A stretch of 64,000 nt of DNA from Lingula anatina. Taxonomy: Eukaryota > Brachiopoda > Lingulata > Lingulida > Lingulidae. Shown one piece after another: positions 60,533-64,000 of the stretch. A program made the translations under genes and the position numbers. Below the pieces are notes generated by a model. That model did not search any database. It worked only from the letters and a program-made list of their open reading frames with translations, and was not told the origin of the DNA. The stretch's first letter is position 1. Every line of letters begins with the position of its first letter. The stretch is from positions 110,995-174,994 of the forward strand of contig NW_019775510.1 of the NCBI RefSeq assembly GCF_001039355.2, read 5' to 3'.

Positions 60533-63125
60533 CTGAAAGAAAATCAAAAGCTATACTCCTACCAACTTCCTATCAGCTTCAAATTTAATGCTCTACAGTT
60601 TGTATTCCCTGTAATATAGTTCACTTTTCCATTCTTGGCACATATACAGAGTTTAACCAAATATTACATGTTACCAAATACCTATGCAGACATGATGAAA
60701 CTCTCGGTCTGATCGGTCATGACCGGGAAAATTTGTCTGGACTGGTATAAAATTGGACTTGGTCGGTACAAAGTACCGACAAGAGTTTTAAGAACCACAG
60801 TTTTGAATTTACATTCATCATTCGACATACTTCACTAATAAAATTATATGAAACCCAAAGCGTTTTTCCCCTCCATTTCAAACCTATCACATTCACAAAC
60901 AAAGTAAGTTACTTAATCATACTGGAAGTATCTGTCTCAAACGAATAGACAATTTTTCATTACTGTCGGTCTAAATGTCCGGCCATTCTGAAAAGTTTTC
61001 AGCATGTCTGCTATGTGACATATTTCCTTTATGAGGCACAATAATTAGCCCTAACTGAACAATTTAAATTGCACAATATAATTTATCTTATGAAAACCAA
61101 TTATTAAAGTGTTCCTCCAATGGCAACCTCCACACCGACTCACCCACACTACTCAACTAGACAGCTAATTGCACAACACTATTTCTTTCCTCAGTGTAGA
61201 AAACATATTATTGCCAAATGAATGTCAACTTCAAACAACTACTTTTCCTACCAAACTTAAAATGCACTACATGCACTACTTTCAAGTTACAATCTACCAA
61301 TCTACAAGCATACAAGGTTTTTAGCAGCATACGTACACCATTTCACACAAACACACTCATATAAACACACATACTACCCAATGTTATCCCCATCTACACA
61401 TTCCATCACCAATTGCAATAAATAGGCCTGCACACATTAATTGAGTGCTCGACTGCATGTGCTGACTTTTTCCTTCTGACTGTGCAACTCATGGACATTT
61501 TACACAGGAGCCAGAGGAAAGATGGCTGATTTCAATACAGTGTTATTAACCTAAGATATTGTATCTAGGGCCAAACTACCAAACCCTAGTGCTGAGATAC
61601 AAACTAGCATTGTTATAAAATGATTATAACTTGTTACAGACTAAAAGTTAGAGGGAAAAGATTTGACAGCATGCCACTGTACACATGAACTTGTGTCTGT
61701 GGAGCACTAAATTGTGTTGTAAAATTCTCATAAAACATGTTGCTAGAAAATTTCCCAACTAATTTGAAGAGCAGAGACACTTCAGCTATCAACAAAGGTG
61801 CAATTTAGAAAATCAAATCAAACTTTTGGGAAATGAAGCAAAATACACCTCAGGATGAACAAGATATAATTGTCACACTAATTTCACCAGCTGTCAGGGT
61901 AAATCTATTCATTGCTGAAGTGTCAGAGCATTATCTGATAGTTTGTTATAGACTGTGAAAATTTCTAAAACTTGGTATAGTTTATAAAATTACAAAAACC
62001 AATAACAGAAGAATAAAATACAGTTTGTTATAGTGACAAGGGTACTGCTCTGGCCACTTGAACCTATTTGTCATCATAAGGTATCATGTTTCCCAAGGAC
62101 AGCAATCCATTCAACCTTGTGGTCAGAGACAACATCTTCTGTCTGATCTGTCTGATAGTCTCCAGTCTGGTTGGCCAAAAGCTAACAGTAAAAGCTTGTG
62201 CTCAATAACCTTACTATTATGTTATCATACTACTAATGAACATTTCCCCTGGGCAACAATTATAATGAATAAAAATAACAAGGATAATAGTAATAACACA
62301 TCAAATGTCAATTAACTATTAATAAATTATAATCAATTCATCATTAAATTTCTTTTTTCCAAAGCTTGCATCAAATACTTGGCCAGTTCCTTGGTTATGA
62401 TCATCATAATAAATTGCAATGTTAGGTCTGTATCATTATTAGATGTATACTAGCCAATCATTGGGTCTATAAAATGTTTTCTACGCATGTGAGTGGCCTT
62501 GGAAACCTTCTGTATATTGAACTTCTCATTTTAAGTCTTCAATATAATTGAATCTACAACTTGCATTTTTCCAGATTGGTTTGACACACCCCCTAAAAAA
62601 ACATCTGTCATATACTGCCTGTCAGCTTGAGTAAGGTCAATTTTGTATGTGGCCTAAGCAACATGATTATTAACCACAGCAGTGACTATCAAATTTGTCA
62701 ATGAAATGAAAAATAATTACAGTTATAGACAAGTATCTGTCACCTTCCCCACAGTTAACAGTATGTGCCTGGTCATAGAAATATCCAGTCTCCACAGGTG
62801 ACACCTTGCAGAGCCAGTGAGCAGAATCCACCGTTTTGCTAAAAATAGCATTGTCACGCAACTCTACTGCTAACATATTCAACAATGAAAAAATAGTGAT
62901 TTACTCATATTTACTTCAAAATTACTACTCATACTTACTTCAATATTACATATTACATAAGACTGCTACACCACACTCTTACACATAATAATCTGCCTTG
63001 GGCCTCAACGATTTTTTTTTTCAATTAAGTAAATGTTGTCCTTACTACTACTTCTGTACATTTCATCACAGTATCAATGACATTTTATCATAATTTGCCA
63101 ATGAAGAGGTAAGAAATATACAGAC
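60533..63125 (-). other. Intron 1 of the visible hexosaminidase part
   Basis: 2593 bp, phase 1. A 71-codon minus frame (62670-62885) looks exon-like (CAAAACGG after TTTTTAG, reading VDSAHWLCKVSPVETGYFYD). However, it does not keep the gene's phase, and the flanking exons already join correctly without it. Most of the rest is plain AT-rich sequence. Confidence 0.6.
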
Positions 63126-63666
63126 CTGTTATATTAATAATTTTCTCAGCAAACATCTGCCTGAGTTCTTCTCTTGATTTCCCCATCTGCATACAGACAG
63201 TTGACTTCTCCCATGCGCCCCGAGGTACCTCATCACCTCCTAAATGTATAGTCTTGAGAGAGTTATGTCCCTTGTGTAAGTCTATCACAGATTTAATCAC
63301 ATGCTCAATAAAGACATATGTGGAGCTAAGGCATGGGTTCATAACGTTTTCTGTAAATAGCTGCACTGAAGAGAATTCTGAGTCATCATTAAAGTCATTG
63401 AGCAGGTATTTTGAAGCTTTTTGGGGATCTTTTGATATGTATTTGTCATATCTTAATAACATTGACTGGATGGCAGCATGTGCATGAGCTGGCATATCAA
63501 ATTCTGGGATGATTTCAATATGGCGATGAGCAGCATAGTCTAGAATTTCCTGATAATCTGAGGTTGTGTAAAAACCACTTCCAAGACCCGTAGCTTCAGG
63601 ACCAGATCCAAGTTGTGGCATAAGGCATGCAACTTTGGTAGGATCATGGCAACGCCTGGCTCCAAT
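63126..63666 (-). CDS. GH20 beta-N-acetylhexosaminidase (chitobiase type), catalytic-domain exon
   Basis: First visible exon of a gene that continues beyond 64000. The enzyme family removes terminal N-acetylglucosamine from chito-oligosaccharides and glycans, using the substrate acetamido group as nucleophile. The 180 codons include RRCHD, PQLGSGP, PEFDMPAHAHAA, NPCL and HLGGDEVP. The Asp-Glu pair (codons 63234-63229) is the catalytic dyad: Asp orients the acetamido group and Glu is the acid/base. NPCL and the HAHAA form point to the bacterial/invertebrate chitobiase branch rather than lysosomal HEXA/HEXB. The acceptor is TTTAG at 63671-63667 and the donor is GT at 63125. The exon ends one base into an Ala codon, which the next exon completes. 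N-terminal carbohydrate-binding and hexosaminidase domain 2 exons should lie to the right. No defect is seen, so I take the gene as functional. In shelled molluscs such enzymes are known in shell matrix and chitin turnover; a role here is inference. Confidence 0.93.
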
Positions 63667-63849
63667 CTAAACATAATAAACAAAGAATCAACATAATGCC
63701 CAAGTTTTCAAAGAAATAATGAAAAAATAAGATGCCTAATTTACAAACCATATCGAAAACAGTCAACTATCAATGGCTGACAGTAATCTCTAGGATATCA
63801 CAGACCTTGTATACATTTGCATTGGAACATGCTTAGCATTTAATGAATT

Positions 63850-63985
63850 TAAATTAAAGGGATAACAACTGTCCGTATGATATCCACATTTTACAATAAA
63901 TGCATTGTAAACAACTCATAGAAATAAAATAGATTCTATTTTACCGTCAATACAGCAGTTCACACAATTATTCTGGAATTTTTGC
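63850..63985 (+). repeat. Partial copy of the 11.6-kb interspersed repeat
   Basis: AAAGGGATAACAACTG, then TTTACAATAAATGCATTGTA and ACAACTCATAGAAAT match 11590-11720 with substitutions. It lies in the intron upstream of the first visible hexosaminidase exon. Confidence 0.65.
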
Positions 63986-64000
63986 TTGCTATCACATCAC

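Noticed and set aside
62040-62180. Minus-strand block after CTGTTAG reading LLANQTGDYQTDQTEDVVSD
   Set aside because: In the gene's phase it reads into a stop, and GH20 enzymes have no such segment. Probably chance or a repeat.
62670-62885. Open frame on the minus strand that looks like an extra hexosaminidase exon (VDSAHWLCKVSPVETGYFYD)
   Set aside because: The flanking exons already join in phase within the conserved barrel, and inserting this block would break the frame. Its residues do not match any GH20 block.

Overview
The window looks like animal nuclear DNA. It is AT-rich and intron-rich, with single isolated Ns, AT microsatellites and very dense transposable-element debris. The one clear host gene is a GH20 hexosaminidase of the four-domain chitobiase type. 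That gene type, together with Tc1, hAT, Harbinger-like, Penelope-like, L2-like and Ty3/gypsy elements, suggests a marine invertebrate. A mollusc or other lophotrochozoan is my best guess, but this is inference.

The gene lies on the minus strand and fills the right quarter. Six coding exons (63666 down to 48380) join in frame through GT-AG introns with matching phases. They encode the last ~484 residues: most of the catalytic barrel, with the Asp-Glu pair, and the C-terminal Ig-like domain. The N-terminal exons lie beyond 64000. Its 6.1-kb second intron, and the DNA just past its 3' end, are built from copies of one repeat module. One 1.2-kb piece is present twice, with an N at the joint.

From about 4.7 to 35.3 kb the window is a broken tandem array of units of about 0.57 kb. 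Each unit carries a short exon-like block with a splice-acceptor-like start and a CAG|GTCAGTG end. The array is split by a 2.1-kb segment present in two full copies and one partial copy (13.3-15.4 kb, 15.7-27.5 kb, 29.6-30.5 kb). A degenerate Ty3/gypsy element (16105-25703) sits in the second copy. Its 5' LTR carries a 1130-bp Harbinger-like insertion and its next LTR carries a truncated L2-like LINE. It ends in an extra leader plus a partial third LTR, and its pol lacks RNase H and integrase.

The remaining sequence is mostly transposon remnants, many datable by target-site duplications or by empty sites in sister copies. They include a Tc1 pseudogene (9.6-11.1 kb), a jockey-like LINE tail (39.7-40.3 kb), a Penelope-like GIY-YIG fragment split by a MITE (42.7-44.0 kb), a hAT element with a zinc-finger remnant (45.0-47.0 kb), several long foldback elements and at least nine copies of one foldback MITE. 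No rRNA, tRNA or CRISPR was recognised. Apart from the hexosaminidase, and possibly a short exon near 0.84-1.0 kb, I see no intact host gene.
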